This document shows positions 1 to 7,100 of a DNA stretch of 9,057 nucleotides, in pieces. How positions within the stretch are numbered: the stretch's first letter is position 1; every line of letters begins with the position of its first letter. The notes below the pieces were generated by a model. The model was not told the origin of the DNA. It worked only from the letters and a program-made list of their open reading frames with translations, and searched no databases. The position numbers were made by a program, and so were the translations under genes. Source of the stretch: Alkalibaculum bacchi (GTDB taxonomy: Bacteria > Bacillota > Clostridia > Eubacteriales > Alkalibacteraceae); contig NZ_CALNCS010000047.1 in the NCBI RefSeq assembly GCF_937875145.1, positions 1 through 9,057 of the forward strand. Direction: 5' to 3'.

Positions 1-232
1 CATCAACGTGCCCACCGGTCCAGGACCAGGAATCATAAATATTATGATATATCATTAAGGCATGATCAAATTTTTTGTTCACAACAAAAGCTGAACTAGT
101 TAAATGAACAATTGGATTATGTCTAGTCAGTATATCATTAAAATGATTCATACTGTATAAGAAAACTTCCTTGTACTTCTTTTCTTCTTCACTTTTAGGT
201 ATATAATTATGTATTACATCTTCCCAATCCAT
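1..232 (-). CDS. NUDIX hydrolase, N-terminal part (runs off left edge)
   Basis: Seventy-seven codons are visible, from an ATG at 232 down to the window edge. The start is supported by an AGGAG at 238-242 on the minus strand, 5 bases before the ATG. The segment reads as a short leader helix followed by HLTSSAFVVNKKFD and then YDSWSWTGGHVD. This is the opening strand and substrate-side GG(H/F) loop seen just before the Nudix box in many clostridial NUDIX proteins. The Nudix box itself (GX5EX7REUXEEXGU), which binds the metal and cleaves nucleoside-diphosphate-linked substrates, would lie outside the window, so catalytic competence and substrate cannot be judged. A promoter of its own lies about 80 bases upstream. 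The family call is fairly firm; the substrate is unknown. Confidence 0.8.
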   Translation of the reverse strand, partial: MDWEDVIHNYIPKSEEEKKYKEVFLYSMNHFNDILTRHNPIVHLTSSAFVVNKKFDHALMIYHNIYDSWSWTGGHVD

Positions 233-237
233 AGCTT

Positions 238-242
238 CTCCT
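238..242 (-). promoter_or_regulatory. Ribosome binding site of the NUDIX gene
   Basis: AGGAG on the minus strand lies 5 bases upstream of the ATG at 232 and fixes the start of the partial NUDIX gene. Confidence 0.7.
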
Positions 243-311
243 TTGATAGTCTCCTTAAAATACGGCGGGAGAATATTCCTTTAAAACAGAAAAAACTCCC
301 ATCAATATTTT

Positions 312-340
312 ATTATATCATACGATTCACACCATTAGAA
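312..340 (-). promoter_or_regulatory. Sigma-A type promoter with extended -10, upstream of the NUDIX gene
   Basis: On the minus strand TGATATAAT (320-312) is a perfect extended -10 (TGnTATAAT). A weak -35, TTCTAA (340-335), sits exactly 17 bases upstream. Transcription would begin near 305, giving a leader of about 73 bases. That leader contains a small GGGAG/CTCCC inverted repeat (300-296 with 271-267). The promoter suggests the NUDIX gene is not solely dependent on read-through from the cap-domain gene upstream of it. Confidence 0.55.
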
Positions 341-348
341 TGATCTCT

Positions 349-368
349 TCTTGCTGAAAGATGCAAGA
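349..368 (-). other. Small hairpin just after the cap-domain gene
   Basis: TCTTGC (349-354) pairs with GCAAGA (363-368) around an 8-base loop, 3 bases beyond the stop codon of the small gene. There is no U-run after it on the minus strand, so it is at best a weak terminator or a 3' stabilising hairpin. Confidence 0.3.
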
Positions 369-371
369 TAT

Positions 372-629
372 TTAAATAGATCCCTCAGCAGCAGGCAAAA
401 TCATATCCATGATTTGTTCTAGGATTTCTTTTGCATAAATCAAATCACCTACTTTATAATCCCTCATCTCAAACCTTTCAGATACCTTATTGATACCATC
501 TTGAGCTGCAATGATAAATCTCTTCTCAGCCAATTCATCCGGCCTGCTATCTATGAATTGCTTTGTGAGTTCGAGGACTTCATCTCCCTTTAATTCAGAC
601 AGCGCTATGCTTAATTGATCGTAATCCAT
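372..629 (-). CDS. Stand-alone corrinoid-protein cap domain (B12-binding-2 type helical bundle), 85 aa
   Basis: The ATG at 629 follows an AGGAGG (643-638) by 8 bases, so the start is well supported; the stop is TAA at 372-374. The protein resembles the four-helix cap (B12-binding 2) domain of methionine synthase and of small methyltransferase corrinoid proteins of the MtbC/MttC type. Features seen are an N-terminal LSELKGDEVLELTKQ helix, then IIAAQDGINKVSERFEMRDYK, matching the family's I..GM..VGe.Fe.geY pattern, and a final helix ending IMDMILPA. In the usual architecture a Rossmann-like cobalamin-binding domain with the DxHxxG motif follows. Here the chain stops just after the cap, and I see no remnant in the 140 bases downstream. 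It may be a free-standing regulator or partner, or a shortened remnant. Fold assignment is moderately sure; function is unknown. Confidence 0.7.
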   Translation of the reverse strand: MDYDQLSIALSELKGDEVLELTKQFIDSRPDELAEKRFIIAAQDGINKVSERFEMRDYKVGDLIYAKEILEQIMDMILPAAEGSI

Positions 630-637
630 ATGCCTTT

Positions 638-643
638 CCTCCT
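638..643 (-). promoter_or_regulatory. Ribosome binding site of the cap-domain gene
   Basis: AGGAGG on the minus strand lies 8 bases before the ATG at 629. This near-perfect site argues that the small gene is translated and is not a chance reading frame. Confidence 0.75.
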
Positions 644-805
644 AATTGTATATGATAATTAGATTATGGATAAATATAGAAGAATTTATACCTATCATGA
701 AAAATATACTGATTTTCTGCAAATTTATATGCTAAAAGTTTGCTTTGATAGACAGATGATAATAATTTATGTAAAATAACTTTAAGATATTTAGACTATG
801 CGAAC
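644..805. other. A+T-rich intergenic region between divergent genes
   Basis: No coding frame or RNA gene is visible here. The region must hold the promoter of the minus-strand cap-domain gene, but candidate hexamers on that strand (for example TATAAA near the middle) lack a convincing -35, so no site is called. Confidence 0.5.
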
Positions 806-913
806 TAGCAGATTGGCTCACAGAAAACAGAAGATTTTTCGCGCTTGCACGAGAAAATGAGATGATTTCTATGAGCAAGTGCCAACGACCGAAGCTGCTA
901 AGGCAATCTGCTG
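806..913 (+). other. Long imperfect inverted repeat, candidate structured RNA or operator element
   Basis: An outer stem pairs TAGCAGATTG (806-815) with CAATCTGCTG (904-913): 9 Watson-Crick pairs plus one U-G pair. Inside it GCGCTTGC (841-848) pairs with GCAAGTGC (875-882) with one G-U pair. The helix continues through C850-G873 and G851-U872 to AGAAA (852-856) with TTTCT (866-870), closing a 9-base loop. All three non-Watson-Crick pairs are G-U when read as plus-strand RNA, which fits an RNA made in the direction of the exporter genes. CTGCT occurs twice (895-899, 908-912), so an alternative partner for AGCAG exists. No known riboswitch, T-box, SRP or 6S signature is recognised. Confidence 0.5.
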
Positions 914-921
914 TTTATTTA

Positions 922-930
922 TGATATACT
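922..930 (+). promoter_or_regulatory. Extended -10 promoter of the exporter genes
   Basis: TGATATACT is an extended -10 (TGn plus TATACT) 34 bases before the ATG at 965. The -35 position (about 902-907) has no TTGACA-like hexamer and falls on the right arm of the inverted repeat that precedes it. Activity would therefore rest on the extended -10 or on a regulator binding the repeat. Confidence 0.5.
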
Positions 931-964
931 ATTAAGCATCATTACTTATTAACTGGAGAACATA

Positions 965-1726
965 ATGGAAAATATAAATATTAAAGAAGCAGTCACTCTA
1001 ACAAAACTCAGTGCACAAATTATCCTAGAAAACAATGGCGAAACCTATCGAGCCGAAGAAACTGTGATGTTTATTGGACGCTCTCTAGGGTACGATACGG
1101 AAGTAATCTCCTTTCCTATAGGGTTTATTATTACTATTGCAGATGAAGAAGATACTATTAATACAATTATAAAGAGAATTAAGAGCAGAAAAGTTGATTT
1201 AGGGGCCATACATGAAGTTAATGATCTATCAAGAAAAATAGTAGATGGCTCTATAGATATACATGAGGCTATTGCAAAGCTTAGAGAACTTCATAATAAA
1301 AGAGAAAAACCAAGCCCCCTTTTGTATACCGCAGCATCACTATCCGCCGCTGCCTTTTCTCTTCTCTATGGAGGAGGTTTGTTTGATGCGTTTGTATCCG
1401 CTATTTGCGGATTCCTAGTACAATATGTGTACAGCAATTTTGACGTAGATGATAATTATAATTTTGCTATGAGCTTAACTAGCGGTGCTATGATTGCGAT
1501 TATTGCTATCCTATTTGTTAATGTATGTAATTTAGGCAATACGAACATTATTATTACGGCAGCCATAACACCTCTCTTGCCAGGTTTAGTCATGACCACT
1601 GCCATTCGTGATGCTATGCGTGGTGATCTTCTCTCTGGATTAGCTAGACTAGCAGAAGCCATCTTAGTGGCCATTGCCCTAGCATTTGGCATCGGAGCAA
1701 TTTTGACCCTTTTCTACAGCGTTTAA
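965..1726 (+). CDS. ThrE-family exporter, larger subunit (YjjP-like, PF06738 type), 253 aa
   Basis: This integral membrane protein matches the N-terminal half of ThrE-type threonine/serine exporters. A soluble domain of about 115 residues comes first, with the family pattern GETYRAEET (25-33), a SFPIGFIITI strand (49-58) and VNDLSRKI (85-92). About five hydrophobic segments follow (roughly 118-136, 140-157, 170-188, 192-211, 226-250). The conserved PLLPGLVMTTAIRDAMRGD (203-221) and the next helix SGLARLAEA are family hallmarks. GGAG at 955-958 lies 6 bases before the ATG. The partner gene follows after 30 bases. Known relatives export threonine and serine (C. glutamicum ThrE, a fused protein) or succinate (E. 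coli YjjP with YjjB), so the substrate here is open. Confidence 0.9.
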   Translation: MENINIKEAVTLTKLSAQIILENNGETYRAEETVMFIGRSLGYDTEVISFPIGFIITIADEEDTINTIIKRIKSRKVDLGAIHEVNDLSRKIVDGSIDIHEAIAKLRELHNKREKPSPLLYTAASLSAAAFSLLYGGGLFDAFVSAICGFLVQYVYSNFDVDDNYNFAMSLTSGAMIAIIAILFVNVCNLGNTNIIITAAITPLLPGLVMTTAIRDAMRGDLLSGLARLAEAILVAIALAFGIGAILTLFYSV

Positions 1727-1756
1727 AATTAAAATAGTACAAGGAGAAGTATTCAT

Positions 1757-2212
1757 ATGATTCGCATCTTTATAATTTCATTTTTTGCTACACTTTTTAC
1801 TTCAATTGCATTTAAAGCTCCAAATAAGGCTATCTTATCCACATCATTTTTAGGTGGATTTGGCTCTATCGTTTTTACGCTTGTATCAAAAGCTATTAAT
1901 TATCAAATGATGTCCTATTTTGTTGCAACATTCTTTATAACTGTTTGTAGCGAAGTTTTGGCTCGACTAAAAAAAATGCCTATAACCGTATTTACCGTTC
2001 CTTCAATTTTTCCAATCCTTCCTGGGGTTAAGATTTACACAGCTGTAGCCTATTTATTTTTAAAGACTGGGGAGGCTTCAGAAGCTATTATCGAAGCTCT
2101 ATTGGCCGTATTAGGCATGGCAATGGCTATGGTCTTATCTTCACTGCTGACAAAAACAATTAATAAGATAATTACCTTTTTATTTTTAAAAACCAATTTA
2201 CAAACTAAATAA
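1757..2212 (+). CDS. ThrE-family exporter, smaller subunit (YjjB-like, ThrE_2/DUF3815 type), 151 aa
   Basis: This small membrane protein has four to five hydrophobic segments (about 2-18, 26-44, 50-68, 78-101 and 112-132). The centre carries the family motif VPSIFPILPGVKIYTAVAYL (81-100), equivalent to the PxxxPLxPG segment in fused ThrE proteins, and CSEVLAR (64-70) precedes it. AAGGAG at 1741-1746 lies 10 bases before the ATG at 1757. The gene sits 30 bases after the larger subunit on the same strand, so the two are almost certainly co-transcribed and form one transporter, with the two halves of ThrE encoded separately as in E. coli yjjP-yjjB. Its length is normal for a stand-alone second subunit. 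The substrate cannot be told from sequence. Confidence 0.87.
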   Translation: MIRIFIISFFATLFTSIAFKAPNKAILSTSFLGGFGSIVFTLVSKAINYQMMSYFVATFFITVCSEVLARLKKMPITVFTVPSIFPILPGVKIYTAVAYLFLKTGEASEAIIEALLAVLGMAMAMVLSSLLTKTINKIITFLFLKTNLQTK

Positions 2213-2216
2213 ATAT

Positions 2217-2251
2217 TAGTCTATTTTATTGCAGTATGTTAAAATAGACTA
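2217..2251 (+). terminator. Perfect 12-bp inverted repeat after the exporter genes, possible weak terminator
   Basis: TAGTCTATTTTA (2217-2228) is perfectly complementary to TAAAATAGACTA (2240-2251) around an 11-base loop, starting 4 bases after the exporter stop codon. The stem is A+T-rich and no clear U-run follows, so termination would be inefficient. It could equally be an operator, because a possible -10 for glnS lies inside it. Confidence 0.4.
2237..2245 (+). promoter_or_regulatory. Possible extended -10 promoter for glnS
   Basis: TGTTAAAAT resembles an extended -10 (TGnTAAAAT) and lies about 47 bases before the GTG start of glnS. The -35 position (2217-2222, TAGTCT) is poor and both elements are within the inverted repeat, so this is only a candidate. 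Confidence 0.3.
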
Positions 2252-2278
2252 GTTATATATGGAAATTTCAAAATTTAT

Positions 2279-2284
2279 AAGGAG
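2279..2284 (+). promoter_or_regulatory. Ribosome binding site that sets the GTG start of glnS
   Basis: AAGGAG lies 7 bases before GTG at 2292. The upstream in-frame ATG at 2259 has no comparable site, and translating from it would read through this ribosome binding site, which argues for the GTG start. Confidence 0.75.
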
Positions 2285-2291
2285 TGATATT

Positions 2292-3968
2292 GTGAGTAGT
2301 GAAACAACTGCATCCAATTTTATTTATAATATCATAGAAGAAGACATTAAAAACAATCTATACAAAAACGAAGAAATACACACTCGATTTCCCCCAGAGC
2401 CTAACGGATATCTTCACATAGGACATGCAAAATCGATCTTATTAAATTACAATACCGCACAAAAATACGGCGGTAAATTTAATTTGCGGTTTGATGACAC
2501 AAATCCAACAAAAGAAGATGTAGAATATGTAGAATCCATTAAAAAAGATATTAAATGGCTAGGTGCAAACTGGGAAGACAGGATTTTTTTTGCTTCTGAT
2601 TACTTTGAAAAAATGTACCAATATGCTTTAGAGCTCATCGACAAAGGCTTAGCTTATGTAGATGATTTAAGCGCTGATGAAATACGGCAATACCGTGGCA
2701 CATTAAATACTCCTGGTAAAGAAAGTCCTTATCGGAACCGACCTACAGAAGAAAGCAGAGAACTATTTGAAAAGATGAAAAATGGTGAGTTTCCTGATGG
2801 TACAAGAGTCTTAAGAGCAAAAATTGATATGTCTAGCCCAAATATCAATATGAGAGATCCTGTTATCTATCGTATTCTACACGCTACACATCATAATACA
2901 GGTAACAAATGGCGTATTTATCCAATGTACGATTTCGCTCATCCCGTAGAAGATGGCATAGAGGGTATTACCCATTCTCTGTGCACATTAGAATTTGAAG
3001 ATCATCGTCCTTTCTACAATTGGATTTTAGAAAATATAGATGATTATAAAGAGCGTCGACCAAAGCAAATTGAATTTGCAAAACTACAACTGAGTAGAAC
3101 CATTATAGGAAAAAGATTCATAAAAAAACTAGTTGATGATGGCATCGTAGATGGATGGGACGACCCTAGACTGATGACGATATCGGGAATGAGAAGAAGA
3201 GGCATTACGCCAGAAGCTATACAAAACTTTTGTGAAGAAATTGGTATAGCTAAAGCAAATAGCCTTGTCGATATCGCTATGTTTGAACACTTTATAAGAG
3301 ATGACTTAAAGGCAAAAACACCCCGATTAATGGCTATATTAGACCCTATCAAGGTCGTCATTACTAACTATCCTGAAGATCAAACAGAGTGGCTAGAAAT
3401 CCACAATAATCAAGATAATGAAAGCTTAGGATACAGAAAAATACCTTTTAGTAGAGAGATTTACATTGAGCGAGAAGATTTTATGGAGGTACCTCCAAAG
3501 AAATATTTTAGACTCTTCCCTGGAAATGAAGTTCGACTAATGGGTGCCTATTTTATTACTTGTAATGATGTCATAAAAGATGATGCAGGTAATATTCTAG
3601 AGTTACATTGTACCTACGATCCTGAAACCAAATCTGGTAGTGGCTTTACAGGTAGAAAGGTTAAAGGAACCATTCACTGGGTTAGTGCATCACATTGTAT
3701 CAAAGCAGAGGCTAGACTTTATGATTATTTAATCAAAAATGAAGGCGACACAGAAGAGGATTCCTCTACAGAAGACAAAATTAATCCAAATTCCATGAAA
3801 ATAACAACAGCCTATCTAGAACGTGAGCTATCAAAAGCAAAGCCAGGAGACAAATTCCAATTTGTTCGAAACGGATACTTCTGCGTAGACACAAAGGATA
3901 GCACAGAAGACGATTTAGTATTTAATCTAACAGTAAACTTAAAAAGTTCGTGGAAACCACAAAAATAG
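2292..3968 (+). CDS. glnS: Glutaminyl-tRNA synthetase, 558 aa
   Basis: This cytosolic class I synthetase joins glutamine to tRNA-Gln using ATP. From the GTG start, residues 34-45 give PPEPNGYLHIGH, the GlnRS HIGH motif, followed by LRFDDTNPTKE. The catalytic domain continues through IYPMYDFAHPVEDGIEGITH and LCTLEFEDHRP, and DGWDDPRLMTISGMRRRG is typical of the GlnRS/GluRS-II group. The C-terminal half forms the anticodon-binding beta-barrels and ends in FVRNGYFCVDTKD. Length matches the E. coli enzyme (554). The KMSKS-equivalent loop reads IIGKR (residues 271-275, bases 3102-3116) where VMSKR is usual; the lysine and arginine are kept but the serine is glycine. Many Firmicutes lack GlnRS and use Glu-tRNA amidotransferase, but clostridia commonly carry it. 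The stop codon lies inside the terminator stem. Confidence 0.96.
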   Translation: MSSETTASNFIYNIIEEDIKNNLYKNEEIHTRFPPEPNGYLHIGHAKSILLNYNTAQKYGGKFNLRFDDTNPTKEDVEYVESIKKDIKWLGANWEDRIFFASDYFEKMYQYALELIDKGLAYVDDLSADEIRQYRGTLNTPGKESPYRNRPTEESRELFEKMKNGEFPDGTRVLRAKIDMSSPNINMRDPVIYRILHATHHNTGNKWRIYPMYDFAHPVEDGIEGITHSLCTLEFEDHRPFYNWILENIDDYKERRPKQIEFAKLQLSRTIIGKRFIKKLVDDGIVDGWDDPRLMTISGMRRRGITPEAIQNFCEEIGIAKANSLVDIAMFEHFIRDDLKAKTPRLMAILDPIKVVITNYPEDQTEWLEIHNNQDNESLGYRKIPFSREIYIEREDFMEVPPKKYFRLFPGNEVRLMGAYFITCNDVIKDDAGNILELHCTYDPETKSGSGFTGRKVKGTIHWVSASHCIKAEARLYDYLIKNEGDTEEDSSTEDKINPNSMKITTAYLERELSKAKPGDKFQFVRNGYFCVDTKDSTEDDLVFNLTVNLKSSWKPQK

Positions 3969-3987
3969 CGCCTAGGGCGCTATTTTT
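3961..3987 (+). terminator. Intrinsic terminator of glnS
   Basis: AAAAATAGCGCC (3961-3972) pairs perfectly with GGCGCTATTTTT (3976-3987) around a 3-base loop, with a G+C-rich core and a terminal T-run. The glnS stop codon TAG (3966-3968) is part of the stem. With A and T runs on opposite sides it could also stop minus-strand transcripts. Confidence 0.88.
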
Positions 3988-3989
3988 AA

Positions 3990-4013
3990 GTGGTAAGGTA
4001 GCAAGGTGGTAAG
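3990..4013. repeat. Three imperfect 8-bp tandem units
   Basis: GTGGTAAG, GTAGCAAG and GTGGTAAG follow one another directly in the gap between the two convergent terminators. The first and third units are identical. No function is apparent. Confidence 0.45.
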
Positions 4014-4064
4014 TAAAAACACATCTACCAACTCTGATGGCTAAAATTTAAGATCATTCTACAT

Positions 4065-4105
4065 AAAACGAAAGACCCATATTCCCGAAGGAATATGGGT
4101 CTTTC
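4065..4105 (-). terminator. Intrinsic terminator of the PFOR gene
   Basis: A perfect 16-bp stem (4070-4085 with 4090-4105) closes on a loop that reads UUCG in the minus-strand RNA, inside a C(UUCG)G context that is exceptionally stable. A G and then TTTT follow (down to 4065). It begins 22 bases after the PFOR stop codon and faces the glnS terminator. Confidence 0.88.
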
Positions 4106-4127
4106 TAACGTACGAAGCTTATTTAGC

Positions 4128-7100
4128 CTATTTAGCCAGTTTCTCGTATTTTTGGTATCTTTGTTTTGCTTCTTCTTCTGTCTTCTTGAAGAGTTCTTCA
4201 GCTACTTCTGGGAAAGATTTCTTAAGTGATGTGTAACGTACCTCACCCATAATAAAGTCTTGGAAGCTCTTACTTGGTTCTTTTGAATCTAGGACAAATG
4301 GATTTTTACCTTCTTCAACTAACAATGGATTGTGTCTGTATAAATGCCAGTATCCTGATTCTACAGCTAATTTTTCTTGAGATACAGTTTTACCCATACC
4401 AGCACGGATTCCGTGATTGATACATGGTGCGTAAGCAATGATTAAAGATGGTCCTTTGTAGCTTTCTGCTTCTTGGATAGCTTTCATAAATTGATTTTTG
4501 TCTGCTCCTATAGCAACTTGTGCTACATAGATGTATCCATAAGTCATAGCAATAGCGCCTAAATCTTTCTTTTTCACCTTCATACCAGATGTGGCAAATT
4601 TAGCTACAGCTGCTGTTGGTGTAGATTTAGATGCTTGACCACCAGTGTTTGAGTATACTTCTGTATCAAATACTAAGATATTGACGTCTTCTCCAGTAGC
4701 TAATACGTGGTCTACGCCACCGTATCCGATATCGTAAGCCCATCCGTCTCCACCAAAGATCCATACAGATTTTTTCACTAATTGATCTGTATTGTCTAAG
4801 ACAAATTTAAACTTAGGATTATTACCTGTATAAGTTTTAAGTGCTTCTACCAATTTTGCAGAGGATTTTTTAGAAGCTTCTCCATCATTCATTGTATCAA
4901 TCCAAGCGGTAGCAGCTTCTTTAAGAGCATCACTTGCATCGTCAGCCATTATTTCTTCAAGATAATTTTTAATTGTGTTTCTTGTCTTCTTAACTCCAAC
5001 TGCCATACCATAACCAAACTCTGCATTGTCTTCAAATAATGAGTTTGCCCAAGATGGACCTTTGCCTTCTGCATTCTTTGTATATGGAGTTGATGGTGCT
5101 GAAGCTCCCCAGATTGATGAACATCCAGTAGCATTAGCAATCATCATTCGATCACCGTATAATTGAGTAAGTGTTTTGGCATAAGCTGTCTCTCCGCAAC
5201 CTGCACAAGCACCAGAGAACTCAAGCAATGGTTGAGCGAATTGGCTACCTTTTACTGTAGTTTTAGAAACAAGATTATCTCTATAAGGAATATTTTCTGT
5301 TGCATATTCCCAGTTTTCAATTTCGTGTTCTTGTGTTCCGATAGGCTTCATAATTAAAGCTTTTTCTTTCGCTGGACAAATATCTGCGCAGTTTCCGCAT
5401 CCAGTACAATCTAATGGAGAAACTTGAATTCTATATTGATATCCTTCTAGTCCTTTTCCGATAGCTTTCTTAGCTAAGAAAGTTTCAGATCCTTTACTAG
5501 CTTCTTCTTCAGTTGGTAAGAATGGTCTAATTACTGCATGAGGACATATGAAAGAGCATTGATTACATTGGATACAATTATCTATTTGCCATTCTGGTAC
5601 AGATAATGCAATTCCTCTCTTTTCATAAGCTGCTGTTCCACTAGGGAAAGTACCATCAGAGATATCTTTGAAAGTAGAAACAGGAAGATTATTTCCTTCT
5701 TGTCTGTTCATTGGAACAAGTACTTTTTCAATAAACTCTGGTTGATCTTTTTTGTTGTCTAATGTATCTACTGCGTTTGCCCATTCTTGAGGTATTTTTA
5801 TTTGTTTAATAGCTCCTATACCTTGATCTACTGCTTCGTTGTTCATTTTAACAATAGTCTCGCCTTTACTTCCGTAAGACTTTTGAATAGCTTCTTTCAA
5901 GTATTTAACAGCCTCGTCAATGTCAATTACACTAGCCAATTTGAAAAATGCTGCTTGCATGATCATATTCGTTCTTCTACCTAAACCTACTTCTTCTGCA
6001 ATAGCTGAAGCGTTTATTGTGTAGAATTTAATATCATTTTCTGCTATATATTTCTTCATATAAGCTGGTAAGTGCTTATCCAATTCTTCTTCAGACCAAA
6101 TTGAATTGATTAAGAAAGTACCACCTTTTTTCAGGCCTTTTAATAAATCGTATTGATAAATATAAGCTTGAGTAGAGCATGAAATAAAGTCTGCTTCATC
6201 AATCAAATAAGTGGATTTAATTGGCGTTTTACCAAATCTCAAGTGAGAAATTGTTACACCACCGGATTTTTTACTATCGTAATCGAAGTATCCTTGAGCA
6301 TACATATCTGTGTTGTCACCGATAATTTTTATTGCACTCTTGTTTGCACCTACAGTACCATCAGAACCAAGTCCCCAGAATTTACATCTGATTGTGCCTT
6401 CAGAAGATGTGTTTATTTTTACTTTTTCTTCTAATGAGGTAAATGTCACATCATCGACGATACCAATTGTAAATCCATTTTTAGGGTCTTCTTCTTTTAA
6501 GTTTTCGTATACAGCTAAGATTTGTGAAGGAGTAGTATCTTTAGAGCCTAAACCATATCTTCCACCTACAATAACTGGTGCATTTTCTCTATTGTAGAAT
6601 AATGTTCTTACATCTTCGTATAATGGTTCTCCTAAAGCGCCAGCTTCTTTTGTTCGATCTAATACAGCTATTTTCTTAACGGTGCTTGGGAATATATTAA
6701 AGAAATACTTTTCAGCGAAAGGTCTATAAAGTCTAACTTTAATTACACCTACTTTTTCCCCTTTAGCCATTAAATAATCTATAGTCTCTTCGATCGTTTC
6801 AACAGCTGATCCCATCGCTACGATGACACGTTCTGCATCAGGTGCTCCGTAGTAATCGAATGGTTTGTATTCTCTACCAGTAAGTTTAGTAATTTCTTTC
6901 ATGTAATTTGCTACTGCGTCTGGAACCCAATTGTAGAAGACATTAGAAGCTTCTCTTGCTTGGAAATAAATATCAGGGTTTTGAGCAGTGCCACGAATAA
7001 CAGGGTGCTCTGGATTTAATGCGCTATTTCTAAATGCTTGTAAAGCATCATAGTCAACTAATTTTGCTAATTCGTCGTATTCGATTTGTTCGATTTTTTG

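Noticed and set aside
233..371. Remnant of a cobalamin-binding domain downstream of the cap-domain gene
   Set aside because: I looked in the minus-strand frames for DxHxxG and following Rossmann-like segments and found none; the stretch instead holds a small hairpin and a promoter.
800..964. T-box or amino-acid riboswitch for the exporter
   Set aside because: There is no T-box AGGGTGG-type sequence, no specifier loop pattern and no terminator/antiterminator pair with a U-run before the gene.
1456..1692. Minus-strand reading frame antisense to the exporter subunit
   Set aside because: The product is a compositional mirror of a membrane protein gene, with no ribosome binding site and no recognisable domain.
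2259..2291. Upstream in-frame ATG as start of glnS, adding 11 residues
   Set aside because: There is no ribosome binding site before 2259, and the extra codons contain the AAGGAG that serves the GTG at 2292. The family N-terminus also begins near SNFI, which fits the shorter form.
3044..3361. Minus-strand reading frame of 105 codons within glnS
   Set aside because: It overlaps conserved GlnRS motifs on the other strand and has no start signal or recognisable domain.
6310..6597. Plus-strand reading frame of 95 codons inside the PFOR gene, and similar shorter ones at 5163-5357, 5787-5984 and 6243-6434
   Set aside because: These are antisense to a fully conserved enzyme, lack ribosome binding sites and have low-complexity F/S/C-rich products typical of antisense frames.
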